A stretch of DNA of 9,699 nucleotides from Bacillota bacterium (lineage in GTDB: Bacteria > Bacillota > DTU065). The translations under genes and the position numbers were made by a program. The stretch spans positions 1 to 9,699 of the forward strand of contig DUTE01000433.1 of NCBI GenBank assembly GCA_012842235.1, read 5' to 3'. Within the stretch, counting starts at the first letter, position 1. Every line of letters starts with the position of its first letter. The notes below the pieces were generated by a model, which saw nothing but the letters and a program-made list of their open reading frames with translations, was not told where the DNA came from and made no database searches. Positions 1-6,236 of the stretch are shown piece after piece.

Positions 1-123
1 ATGAAAAGAAGTAGTCTTGTGCGACAATTTACAGCCCTTGACAAAGCAATGTCATCTAGCTATAACCAAAGTGCCTGGTTAAGTTCTCAACTGGCTCAAT
101 TAACGACCCCTAATCTATTTTAA
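1..123 (+). CDS. fliD: Flagellar hook-associated protein 2 (filament cap FliD), C-terminal fragment
   Basis: The frame is open from the first base and ends at TAA 121-123, giving 40 residues. The visible tail contains QFTALDKAMSS followed by SAWLSSQLAQL. It resembles the C-terminal helix of FliD, which commonly reads like 'xxFxALExAMSxxNxQxxWLxxQL'. FliD caps the growing flagellar filament and folds exported flagellin, and its C-terminal coiled coil mediates cap assembly. The ATG at position 1 is almost certainly internal, because the gene must extend upstream of the window. fliS starts 16 bases downstream, which is the usual fliD-fliS order and supports the call. Only the last few percent of the protein is seen, so nothing can be said about the rest. 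Confidence 0.82.
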   Translation: MKRSSLVRQFTALDKAMSSSYNQSAWLSSQLAQLTTPNLF

Positions 124-124
124 C

Positions 125-130
125 AAGGAG
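125..130 (+). promoter_or_regulatory. Ribosome binding site of fliS
   Basis: AAGGAG lies 9 bases before the GTG at 140. It begins 1 base after the fliD stop and is what fixes GTG as the fliS start, since no ATG is placed at a suitable distance. Confidence 0.75.
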
Positions 131-139
131 TGAGTTAGG

Positions 140-529
140 GTGAGAGGACATAATCCGTACGATATATACAAAAAAACAAAAGTTGAAACATCAAACCCTG
201 CTGAACTTATCACCCTGCTTTATGACGAGGCTGTAAAATGCTGCAAACTAGCTAATAAGGCAATAGCTGAAAATAAGCTAGATGTAGCCCATGCGCAGAT
301 CGTTAAAGCGCAGGATATTGTAGATGAACTATACTTTTCTGTTAATAAAGAACAAGGTGGAGAAATTGCTGAGAACCTTTTAGCATTATACGAATATATG
401 AAACGTAGGTTAATTGAAGCTAACCTCAAAAAAGATCCAGAGATTTTAGAGGAGGTTAGTGGGATGATCTCCGATCTTCGCAAGAGCTGGCAAGAGGCTA
501 TAAAGATAGGGGCAAAAGGTAATGGCTGA
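140..529 (+). CDS. fliS: Flagellar export chaperone FliS (flagellin chaperone)
   Basis: The protein has 129 residues, the normal FliS length, and is all-helical in composition. FliS binds the disordered C-terminus of flagellin in the cytoplasm, prevents premature polymerisation and delivers it to the flagellar export gate. Family-typical features are the N-terminal NPYDIYKKTKVET segment (about residues 5-17), then NPAELITLLYDEAVK (about 19-33), which opens the helical bundle, and a C-terminal stretch with ISDLRKSWQEA (about 110-120). The start is GTG at 140, chosen for the well-placed AAGGAG. It follows fliD by 16 bases and its last codons overlap the next gene by 8 bases, so the three are probably translated from one late flagellar transcript. 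No damage is visible. Confidence 0.95.
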   Translation: MRGHNPYDIYKKTKVETSNPAELITLLYDEAVKCCKLANKAIAENKLDVAHAQIVKAQDIVDELYFSVNKEQGGEIAENLLALYEYMKRRLIEANLKKDPEILEEVSGMISDLRKSWQEAIKIGAKGNG

Positions 530-986
530 GTCGTTCAATAGTTTGATTGATGCTCTTGAAAAAAAGAGAGATTGTCTTAATGAGATTAGAATTTTATCAG
601 AGAAGCAATTAGTTGCTGCTAAAAACAGTGAATGGGCAGAATTTAATCGTTTAGGTGAATCGATAGACAAACTCACTCAAGAGATCGATGAGATTAACTT
701 TAATGCTAAAACTGAGTTTGCTTGTCTAAAAACGATTGAAGATGTGGAAAGACTTTGGGATAAAGAAAAGACTGCAAAAATAAAGCTACTTAAACAAGAG
801 ATGCAAGTTCTTACAGAAGAGTCTCTACAGATGCAGGAACAATCAAAAATTCCTATATCACAAGCAAAAGAACAAGCATTAAAAGAATTGCAGGTTTTAG
901 AACTCAGACAAGATGCTGCAAAGGCTTATGGTTGGCCTAACAGCTATATGAGGTCTGTACCAAGGTTTATTGATAAAGAAAAATAA
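522..986 (+). CDS. FliT/FlgN-like flagellar chaperone (coiled-coil protein)
   Basis: This 154-residue protein is rich in Lys, Glu, Gln and Leu with heptad-like spacing, so it is predicted to be mainly helical and coiled coil. It has no signal peptide or membrane segment. Its place directly after fliS is that of fliT in Bacillus and Clostridia, and the N-terminal FNSLIDALEKKRDCL plus a C-terminal RFIDKEK tail are similar to small FliT/FlgN-type chaperones that guard FliD or hook-associated proteins before export. Sequence similarity in this group is weak, so the assignment rests mostly on position and size. FlgN-like is the main alternative. It starts inside fliS (8-base overlap), with AGGGG at 508-512 about 9 bases upstream, suggesting translational coupling. 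A terminator hairpin includes its stop codon. Confidence 0.65.
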   Translation: MAESFNSLIDALEKKRDCLNEIRILSEKQLVAAKNSEWAEFNRLGESIDKLTQEIDEINFNAKTEFACLKTIEDVERLWDKEKTAKIKLLKQEMQVLTEESLQMQEQSKIPISQAKEQALKELQVLELRQDAAKAYGWPNSYMRSVPRFIDKEK

Positions 987-1030
987 CAACTGCAGATACT
1001 GCAGTTGTTATTTGTCTAAATCTTTTTTTT
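981..1030 (+). terminator. Terminator-like hairpin ending the flagellar operon
   Basis: There is a perfect 15-bp stem, 981-995 with 999-1013, around a 3-base loop (ATA). It takes in the stop codon of the preceding gene. The T-rich tail is interrupted: TTTGTCTAAATC separates the stem from a run of eight T at 1023-1030. The stem is strong, but the displaced T-run makes this less than a textbook intrinsic terminator. It may equally act as a 3' stabilising structure. Confidence 0.7.
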
Positions 1031-1080
1031 GCAAAAGAGGGAATATCTATTAATAATTAATGTTAATTTCGTTGATTAAA

Positions 1081-1109
1081 TTCGACATATATCGACATTA
1101 AGGGCGACA
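1081..1109 (-). promoter_or_regulatory. Three phased Spo0A-box-like repeats upstream of csp
   Basis: Reading the minus strand, TGTCGAA (1087-1081) matches the published 0A-box consensus TGNCGAA exactly. TGTCGAT (1097-1091) differs at one position and TGTCGCC (1109-1103) at two. The starts are 10 and 12 bases apart in direct orientation, so they lie on roughly the same face of the helix, as in tandem 0A boxes. They lie about 42 bases upstream of the candidate -35 of csp. Whether the host has Spo0A cannot be seen here. Confidence 0.35.
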
Positions 1110-1112
1110 AAT

Positions 1113-1127
1113 GTTGCAGTGGCAACG
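1113..1127 (+). other. Small hairpin in the csp upstream region
   Basis: GTTGC and GCAAC can pair around an AGTG loop. The CAGTGG at 1118-1123 inside this element is also the inverse complement of CCACTG at 1165-1170, allowing an alternative long-range pairing. It would only matter as RNA if csp transcription starts upstream of here. Confidence 0.35.
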
Positions 1128-1150
1128 TTTTATGGCGTTCAGGGGGTCAT

Positions 1151-1177
1151 TTGACACTTTGGCTCCACTGTTATAAC
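1151..1177 (+). promoter_or_regulatory. Candidate sigma-A promoter of csp
   Basis: TTGACA (1151-1156) is a perfect -35 hexamer and TATAAC (1172-1177) a near-consensus -10, preceded by TG at 1169-1170, which makes an extended -10. The spacer is 15 bases, short of the optimal 17, but an extended -10 can compensate. Transcription would begin near 1184, leaving a leader of about 50 bases. Confidence 0.5.
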
Positions 1178-1196
1178 GTTTATAGTGAAGTTGTTT

Positions 1197-1221
1197 CTTG
1201 GTTCGCCAAGTAAGTAGGAGG
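1197..1221 (+). promoter_or_regulatory. UUCG-capped leader hairpin and ribosome binding site of csp
   Basis: CTTGG (1197-1201) and CCAAG (1206-1210) pair around TTCG, an exceptionally stable tetraloop. AGGAGG follows at 1216-1221, leaving 13 bases of AT-rich sequence before the ATG at 1235, a longer spacing than usual. A hairpin just upstream of the ribosome binding site would keep the site exposed, or stabilise the 5' end of the message. Confidence 0.55.
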
Positions 1222-1234
1222 TATTTTTTTAAAA

Positions 1235-1438
1235 ATGCAAGGCAAAGTAAAATGGTTTAGCAACGAAAAAGGTTATGGCTTTATTGAACCAGATGGTGGA
1301 GGAGCAGATGTTTTTGTCCATTACTCAGCTATTACAGGAGATGGATACAAGTCATTAGAAGAAGGTCAAGAAGTTGAGTTCGAAATTGTTGAGGGTGCAA
1401 GAGGACCTCAAGCAGCCAATGTAAAAAAGAGTTCATAA
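1235..1438 (+). CDS. Cold-shock protein, CspA/CspB family RNA chaperone
   Basis: At 67 residues this is the standard length of a single cold-shock domain. It folds as a five-stranded OB barrel that binds single-stranded RNA and DNA, melts mRNA secondary structure at low temperature and can antagonise termination. Both RNA-binding motifs are intact: RNP1 KGYGFI at residues 12-17 and RNP2 VFVHY at 26-30. The aromatic positions W7, F8, Y14, F16, F27, H29 and Y30 form the expected binding face, and VKWF near the start is typical. It is monocistronic, with a candidate promoter upstream and a strong terminator downstream. It sits between the flagellar genes and hpf, where Bacillus has no csp gene. 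Which csp paralogue it is cannot be decided from sequence. Confidence 0.97.
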   Translation: MQGKVKWFSNEKGYGFIEPDGGGADVFVHYSAITGDGYKSLEEGQEVEFEIVEGARGPQAANVKKSS

Positions 1439-1456
1439 AATTTAATTTGGCAAATT

Positions 1457-1481
1457 AAGGAGGCTTGTGCCTCCTTTTTTT
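1457..1481 (+). terminator. Intrinsic terminator of csp
   Basis: AAGGAGGC (1457-1464) pairs perfectly with GCCTCCTT (1469-1476) around a TTGT loop, running directly into seven T (1475-1481). It starts 18 bases after the csp stop. This is a textbook Rho-independent terminator. Confidence 0.93.
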
Positions 1482-1542
1482 ATTATTTTAGTTTAATTAT
1501 TTTTAAAATGGGCAATAGATATATAGAAAGACCGCTATTGGT

Positions 1543-1566
1543 ACTCCAGTTTCTTTGAAAGGGAGT
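1543..1566 (+). promoter_or_regulatory. Hairpin covering the hpf ribosome binding site
   Basis: ACTCC (1543-1547) can pair with GGAGT (1562-1566), and inside it TTTC (1550-1553) with GAAA (1557-1560) around a TTT loop, with a small internal bulge. The purine-rich site GAAAGGGAG (1557-1565), which serves the GTG start at 1574, forms the 3' arm. In this fold the ribosome binding site is sequestered, so translation could depend on unfolding it. Confidence 0.45.
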
Positions 1567-1573
1567 TGGTGGC

Positions 1574-2137
1574 GTGAAGATTACAATTACAGGTCGAAGT
1601 ATTACTGTTACTGATGCTTTAAAAGCTTATGTGGAAAAGCGAACAAAACGGTTAGAAAGGTATTTACAGGGGTTTAATGGAGAAATTGAAGCAGATGTGG
1701 TTTTAAGTTTAGAAGGAAACCAACATGTGGCAGAAATTACTATTGAACTTGGTGGCATTATCTTGAGGGCAGAAGAACGCACCCCGGATATGTATGCCTC
1801 AATTGATGGAGTTGTAGAAAAACTAGAGAGCCAAATAAGAAAATATAAGACAAGAATTAGGTCTAAAAGTAGACAAGAGACTAGAGAAGCCATTTATGAA
1901 ATAAACCAAAAACTACTCGAAGTACCAAATAGTGAAGATGAAACAGATAGCGAAATTAAGATTGTCAGACGAAAGAGATTTGCATTAAAACCAATGAATG
2001 TTGAAGAAGCAGTTATGCAAATGGATCTTTTAGGACATGACTTCTTTGTCTTTCTAGACGGAGACGACAATGAAGTTCGTGTAGTTTATAAAAGAAAGGA
2101 CGGCAATTACGGTTTAATCGAACCGGAGTTGGCCTAA
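1574..2137 (+). CDS. hpf: Long-form ribosome hibernation promoting factor (HPF)
   Basis: The 187-residue protein has the two-part layout of long HPF. An N-terminal S30AE/YfiA domain (about residues 1-97, starting MKITITGRSITVTDALKAYV) binds the 30S decoding centre. A charged linker (about 98-128) leads to a C-terminal dimerisation domain (about 129-185), with FALKPMNVEEAVMQMDLLGH and a YGLIEPE ending. Long HPF pairs two idle 70S ribosomes into 100S dimers in stationary phase or stress, and in Bacillus it is the gene before secA (yvyD), as here. The GTG start is supported by AAAGGGAG 8 bases upstream, and the alignment to family N-termini begins exactly there. It has its own terminator. I see no clear promoter between 1482 and 1542. 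Confidence 0.96.
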   Translation: MKITITGRSITVTDALKAYVEKRTKRLERYLQGFNGEIEADVVLSLEGNQHVAEITIELGGIILRAEERTPDMYASIDGVVEKLESQIRKYKTRIRSKSRQETREAIYEINQKLLEVPNSEDETDSEIKIVRRKRFALKPMNVEEAVMQMDLLGHDFFVFLDGDDNEVRVVYKRKDGNYGLIEPELA

Positions 2138-2159
2138 ACCTAAGTACGGGGAAATAATT

Positions 2160-2185
2160 GAGCCGGATCTATTCCGGCTCTTTTT
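2160..2185 (+). terminator. Intrinsic terminator of hpf
   Basis: GAGCCGGA (2160-2167) pairs perfectly with TCCGGCTC (2173-2180) around a 5-base TCTAT loop, followed immediately by five T (2181-2185). It begins 23 bases after the hpf stop and separates hpf from secA. Confidence 0.92.
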
Positions 2186-2283
2186 ATGTTAAAACGTGCA
2201 ATGTAATTATAAGTTTTTCCAAAGCGCAAAATTAGTTTATGAAATTTTGAGTCTTTTCTACAGTGAGAAATAGTGCTTTGCTA

Positions 2284-2292
2284 TGGTATAAT
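2284..2292 (+). promoter_or_regulatory. Extended -10 promoter of secA-prfB
   Basis: TGGTATAAT contains a perfect -10 hexamer (TATAAT, 2287-2292) and the TG of an extended -10 (2284-2285). No good -35 lies 16-18 bases upstream (TGAGAA at 2264-2269 is the best), which fits an extended -10 promoter. Transcription would begin near 2299, giving a leader of about 60 bases. The rest of the hpf-secA gap holds AT-rich sequence and no gene. Confidence 0.6.
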
Positions 2293-2357
2293 AATAGCGA
2301 CTTACTGAATTGTTGATTAGTTATGCTTTATCGCAAACGGCAAGGAGGTACTAACCC

Positions 2358-5105
2358 TTGATAAAGTTTCTAAAAAAGCTCTTTGACCCTGATAAAAAGG
2401 ATCTAGCTCGTTTAACCGAGATGACTAAGTTAGTAAATGCCAAAGAAGTAGAGATGCAAAAGCTCAGTGATGAGGCATTGCGTGGCAAAACAGATGAATT
2501 TAAAAGACGTCTCGTTCAAGGAGAAAGTCTAGATAGTCTTTTGCCTGAGGCTTTTGCCGTAGTGCGTGAAGCATCTGTTAGAACACTGGGAATGCGTCAT
2601 TTCGATGAGCAGATAATGGGTGGCATTGCTTTGCATGAGGGCAAAATAGCCGAAATGAAGACCGGTGAAGGTAAAACCCTAGCTGCAACACTACCTGTTT
2701 ATCTAAACGCCTTAGAAGGCAAAGGTGTTCACGTAGTTACAGTTAATGATTATTTGGCTCGTCGAGACTCTGAGTGGATGGGGGCAATTTATAGATTTTT
2801 AGGTCTAAGTGTAGGATGTATCCTGCATGGATTGACCCCTGAAGAGAGAAAAGTGGCCTATGGGGCAGACATTACCTATGGTACTAATAATGAGTTTGGT
2901 TTTGACTATTTACGAGATAATATGGTTTTGAGAGCAGACGATCTCGTACAAAGAGAACTGCACTATGCAATAGTTGATGAAGTCGATAGTATTCTTATAG
3001 ATGAGGCACGTACACCGCTGATTATTTCTGGTAGTAGTGAGGAATCAACAGAGCTCTACAATCGCTTCGCTAGGATCGTCCCACGGTTAAAAGCAGAAGA
3101 TGACTACACCATCGATGAAAAAGGAAAAACTATAACTATAACGGAAAACGGTGCCCAAAAAGTTGAAAGAGAGCTAGGTATAGACAACCTTTATGATCCA
3201 GAAAACATTGGGCTTACACATCACCTCAATCAAGCACTCAGAGCTCAATATATTATGAAACGTGATGTGGACTATGTTGTCAAAGATGGCGAAATTATAA
3301 TTGTTGACGAATTTACAGGACGACTTATGCCCGGAAGACGCTATTCGAACGGCTTGCATCAAGCAATTGAAGCCAAAGAAGGTGTAAAAGTAGCTTCAGA
3401 GAGCCGGACTTTAGCAAGTATAACCTTCCAGAACTATTTCCGGATGTATAAAAAACTTGCTGGTATGACAGGAACAGCAAAAACTGAGGCAGAAGAGTTT
3501 CTTAAAATATATGGGTTGCGAGTTTTAGAAATACCAACACACAAACCAATGATTAGAATAGATCACCCTGATGTAGTTTACAAGACTGAAGTGGGGAAAT
3601 TTAAGGCAGTAATCGACGAGATTAAAGAATTACACAAACAAAAACGGCCTGTATTAGTAGGAACTATCTCTATTGAAAAATCAGAGCTTCTCTCTGAACT
3701 CTTAAAAAGAGAAGGCATAGCCCATAAAGTATTAAATGCTAAACACCACGAACAAGAAGCTGAGATAGTAGCTCAAGCAGGTAGAATAGGTGCAGTGACA
3801 ATTTCGACTAATATGGCTGGCCGTGGTACAGACATTATTCTTGGTGGTAATCCAGATTTTTTAGTTAAAGAGAAGCTTAGAAAAGAAGGCTGGACACCTG
3901 AACAGGTAGCAGCTGCTAGTGAGAAGGTTCCAAGTAATACTTTGGCAAAGAAAATAGAAATCTCTGAGACAGAACTAAGTGAGTTACAGAAAAAATACAA
4001 CGATATGTTAAAAGATGCCAAGAAAGAACTGGAAATTGAGCAGAAAAAAGTAATTGAGCTTGGTGGATTGCATATCATCGGCACAGAACGACATGAGAGT
4101 CGCCGAATAGACAATCAGTTAAGAGGCCGTTCAGGACGACAAGGCGACCCTGGATCTTCAAGATTTTATGTGGCTTTAGAAGACGAGCTAATGCGTCGCT
4201 TTGGTAGTGAACGATTTGTGGGCATAATGGAAAAGCTTGGCTGGGAAGATGATATGCCAATTGAACACCCTCAAGTAGCTAAAGCTATTGAAAATGCTCA
4301 AAAACGTGTAGAAGCATGGAACTTTAATATACGTAAAAATGTTTTAGAGTACGACCAAGTTTTAAATCGACAAAGAGAGGCTATTTATTCTCTAAGAAGA
4401 GAGTTTATGTTAGGTTCAGATGGACGTACTGTTCTTAGCAGGATGATTACAGATACTGTAAATTTACTATTAGACTATCATGTAATCGATATCGAATACG
4501 CCTCAGAATGGCCCTATGACGATATTCTTTCAAGTATTAGAGATATTGTAGGTATATATGATAAAGGGTTAAATGCGCTACTTGATAGTATGAAAGAAGA
4601 GTATGTAAACAACCTCTCAAAAGAAGTTCTAGAGGATGCTAAAGAAAAAATAACCGATTTTATTATATCTGCACTTCTAGAAAAAGAAAAAGAACTTGGA
4701 ACTCCATTATTTCAAGAGCTTTCCCGTGTTGTAACACTGCGTACAGTAGATCAGGCATGGATGGACCATTTAGAAAACATGGATGATCTTAAAGATGGGA
4801 TTGGTCTTAGAGCCTATGGACAGATGAATCCAATTATCGAATATCAAAGAGAGGCTTCAAGATTGTTTGAGTCAACTCTTGCCTATATCGATGAGGAAAC
4901 TATTAGGACCCTTTTACATCTAAGGCTTGCAAACGAAGATGCAATCAGGGCAGCTGAGCAAAAAGAGAAAGCTAGACTCGATGCTCTAAGCACTAATCAG
5001 CAAAAAGAGCAGATTACTCCAAGAAGGACCGGCAAAGAGCCAGGGCGCAACGATCCTTGTCCTTGTGGGAGTGGGAAAAAATATAAGAAATGTTGTGGAA
5101 AATAG
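2358..5105 (+). CDS. secA: Preprotein translocase ATPase SecA
   Basis: SecA is the cytoplasmic motor that drives unfolded preproteins through the SecYEG channel by ATP hydrolysis. All landmarks are intact in 915 residues: the N-terminal FLKKLFD helix, Walker A GEGKT (103-107), Walker B DEVD (207-210), the preprotein cross-linking domain after it, GMTGTA (about 369-374), the second ATPase domain with AGRGTD (487-492), [17 protein letters not shown] (575-591) and RSGRQGDPG. The C-terminal zinc-binding tail ends in the CxC-x8-CC motif (CPCGSG...KKCC), which contacts SecB or ribosomes. The start is TTG, placed 9 bases after AAGGAGG (2342-2348); the next in-frame ATG is about 20 codons later with no good site. 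It is longer than Bacillus SecA (841) because of an acidic, helical insert at about 500-568 (the variable, VAR, position of E. coli SecA). prfB follows 12 bases later. Confidence 0.98.
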   Translation: MIKFLKKLFDPDKKDLARLTEMTKLVNAKEVEMQKLSDEALRGKTDEFKRRLVQGESLDSLLPEAFAVVREASVRTLGMRHFDEQIMGGIALHEGKIAEMKTGEGKTLAATLPVYLNALEGKGVHVVTVNDYLARRDSEWMGAIYRFLGLSVGCILHGLTPEERKVAYGADITYGTNNEFGFDYLRDNMVLRADDLVQRELHYAIVDEVDSILIDEARTPLIISGSSEESTELYNRFARIVPRLKAEDDYTIDEKGKTITITENGAQKVERELGIDNLYDPENIGLTHHLNQALRAQYIMKRDVDYVVKDGEIIIVDEFTGRLMPGRRYSNGLHQAIEAKEGVKVASESRTLASITFQNYFRMYKKLAGMTGTAKTEAEEFLKIYGLRVLEIPTHKPMIRIDHPDVVYKTEVGKFKAVIDEIKELHKQKRPVLVGTISIEKSELLSELLKREGIAHKVLNAKHHEQEAEIVAQAGRIGAVTISTNMAGRGTDIILGGNPDFLVKEKLRKEGWTPEQVAAASEKVPSNTLAKKIEISETELSELQKKYNDMLKDAKKELEIEQKKVIELGGLHIIGTERHESRRIDNQLRGRSGRQGDPGSSRFYVALEDELMRRFGSERFVGIMEKLGWEDDMPIEHPQVAKAIENAQKRVEAWNFNIRKNVLEYDQVLNRQREAIYSLRREFMLGSDGRTVLSRMITDTVNLLLDYHVIDIEYASEWPYDDILSSIRDIVGIYDKGLNALLDSMKEEYVNNLSKEVLEDAKEKITDFIISALLEKEKELGTPLFQELSRVVTLRTVDQAWMDHLENMDDLKDGIGLRAYGQMNPIIEYQREASRLFESTLAYIDEETIRTLLHLRLANEDAIRAAEQKEKARLDALSTNQQKEQITPRRTGKEPGRNDPCPCGSGKKYKKCCGK

Positions 5106-5108
5106 GAG
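5104..5108 (+). promoter_or_regulatory. Ribosome binding site of prfB, overlapping the secA stop
   Basis: AGGAG overlaps the secA TAG (5103-5105). It is only 3 bases from ATG 5112 but 9 bases from GTG 5118, which favours GTG as the prfB start. In-frame ATGs at 5124 and 5130 are less well placed. Confidence 0.6.
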
Positions 5109-5117
5109 TTGATGTTT

Positions 5118-6222
5118 GTGAATATGGAGATGATACCTGTTGTCAAAGACAGGATAAAAGAGGTAGAAAAAAAGATCAAGACATTAGGTGGATATCTTTG
5201 AAAATATAGAAGCAAATAAGCGCATAACTGTTCTTGAGAAAGAGGTTCTGGCCCCTGATTTTTGGTTAGATCAACGCAAAGCTCAAGCTAAAACAAAAGA
5301 ACTAAACACTCTTAAAGAAAGAGTTGAACTTGTAGACAAATTAGAAAATGATGTGGCAGACTTATCAGTTCTTTTAGAATTAGCAGAAGCAGAGGTAGAT
5401 GCAGAAACCCTTGATGAGGTAATTAAGGAAAGTGAAAAGCTAGTTAAGCTAGTCAATCGCTTTGAGTTAGAGATGCTTCTATCTGGGCCTTACGACCAAA
5501 ACAATGCCCTTCTTACAATTCATCCAGGAGCAGGAGGTACAGAATCACAGGATTGGGCCAGTATGCTTTTTAGGATGTATAGCAGATGGGGCGAGATCTA
5601 TGGTTATAAAGTTGCAGTACTGGATTTTCTACCTGGAGATGAGGCTGGTATCAAATCGGCTACTCTTTCTCTTAGTGGTCCATATGCTTATGGTTATCTC
5701 AAAGCAGAAGCAGGAGTCCATCGCTTAGTGAGGATTTCGCCTTTTGACTCAGCTGGAAGAAGGCACACCTCTTTTTGTTCAGTAGATGTTATTCCTCAAG
5801 TTTCAGATGATAACGAGATAGAGATTGACCCCAAAGATTTGCAGATTGACACCTATCGTGCAGGAGGTGCAGGGGGGCAGCATGTCAACAAAACCGATTC
5901 TGCTGTTCGCATAACCCATCTACCTACAAATATTGTGGTGCAGTGCCAAAACGAAAGATCACAACACTCTAATAAAGAAACTGCTATGAATATGTTAAGA
6001 TCAAAACTTCTTGCGTTAAAGATTGAAAAACAAAAAGAAGAGATTGCATCAATTAGAGGAGAAAAGGCGGAAAACACTTGGGGCAGTCAGATTCGTTCCT
6101 ATGTTTTTTGTCCTTATACTATGGTTAAGGATCATCGAACAGGTGTAGAAACAGGCAATATTGATTCGGTAATGGATGGTTATATTGAAGAATTTATTGA
6201 GGCATATCTCAGGATGAAATAA
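5118..6222 (+). CDS. prfB: Peptide chain release factor 2 (RF2), expressed by programmed +1 frameshift
   Basis: RF2 recognises UGA and UAA stop codons and triggers release of the finished protein. The gene is in two frames: 27 codons (5118-5198, [10 protein letters not shown]... to GGYL) end at an in-frame TGA (5199-5201), and reading then resumes one base on at GAA 5200 and runs to TAA 6220-6222. The joined product is 367 residues, the normal RF2 length. The stop-codon-reading tripeptide SPF (207-209), diagnostic of RF2 rather than RF1 (PxT), and the catalytic GGQ (252-254, in [17 protein letters not shown]) sit where they do in E. coli RF2 (205-207 and 250-252). It lies 12 bases after secA, the usual secA-prfB pair, and probably shares its transcript. 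The exact start (GTG 5118, ATG 5112, 5124 or 5130) is uncertain. Confidence 0.96.
5186..5202 (+). promoter_or_regulatory. prfB +1 programmed frameshift site
   Basis: A Shine-Dalgarno-like AGGTGG (5186-5191) is followed by the slippery TAT CTT TGA (5193-5201). When RF2 is scarce, the ribosome pauses at TGA, the peptidyl-tRNA on CTT slips to TTT and decoding continues at GAA (5200). This is the autoregulatory element of most bacterial prfB genes. The base after TGA is A, whereas E. coli has C. Confidence 0.95.
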
Positions 6223-6236
6223 TTGAGGGATATTTT

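Noticed and set aside
1503..1540. A promoter for hpf, with TAAAAT (1504-1509) as -10, and a weak CAATAG/CTATTG stem (1513-1518, 1535-1540)
   Set aside because: No -35 of any quality is found, since it would fall in the csp terminator T-tract, and the six-base stem with a 16-base loop is expected by chance in AT-rich DNA.
3773..4114. A 113-codon minus-strand reading frame inside secA, and shorter minus-strand frames (220-483, 446-676, 1627-1893, 4075-4260, 5853-6077, 6368-6568, 7192-7401)
   Set aside because: Each lies wholly or mostly opposite a well-supported gene, has low-complexity Ser/Phe/Leu-rich translation typical of a shadow frame, and lacks a convincing ribosome binding site.
5504..5728. 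A 74-codon plus-strand frame inside prfB
   Set aside because: It is out of frame with an intact RF2 sequence that has its functional motifs on both sides; its translation resembles no family I know.
5188..6222. prfB as a shorter gene beginning at GTG 5188, or a frameshift mutation or sequencing error at 5199
   Set aside because: The upstream 27 codons encode a normal RF2 N-terminus, and the stop is exactly the CTT-TGA programmed frameshift with a Shine-Dalgarno-like element, as known for bacterial prfB.
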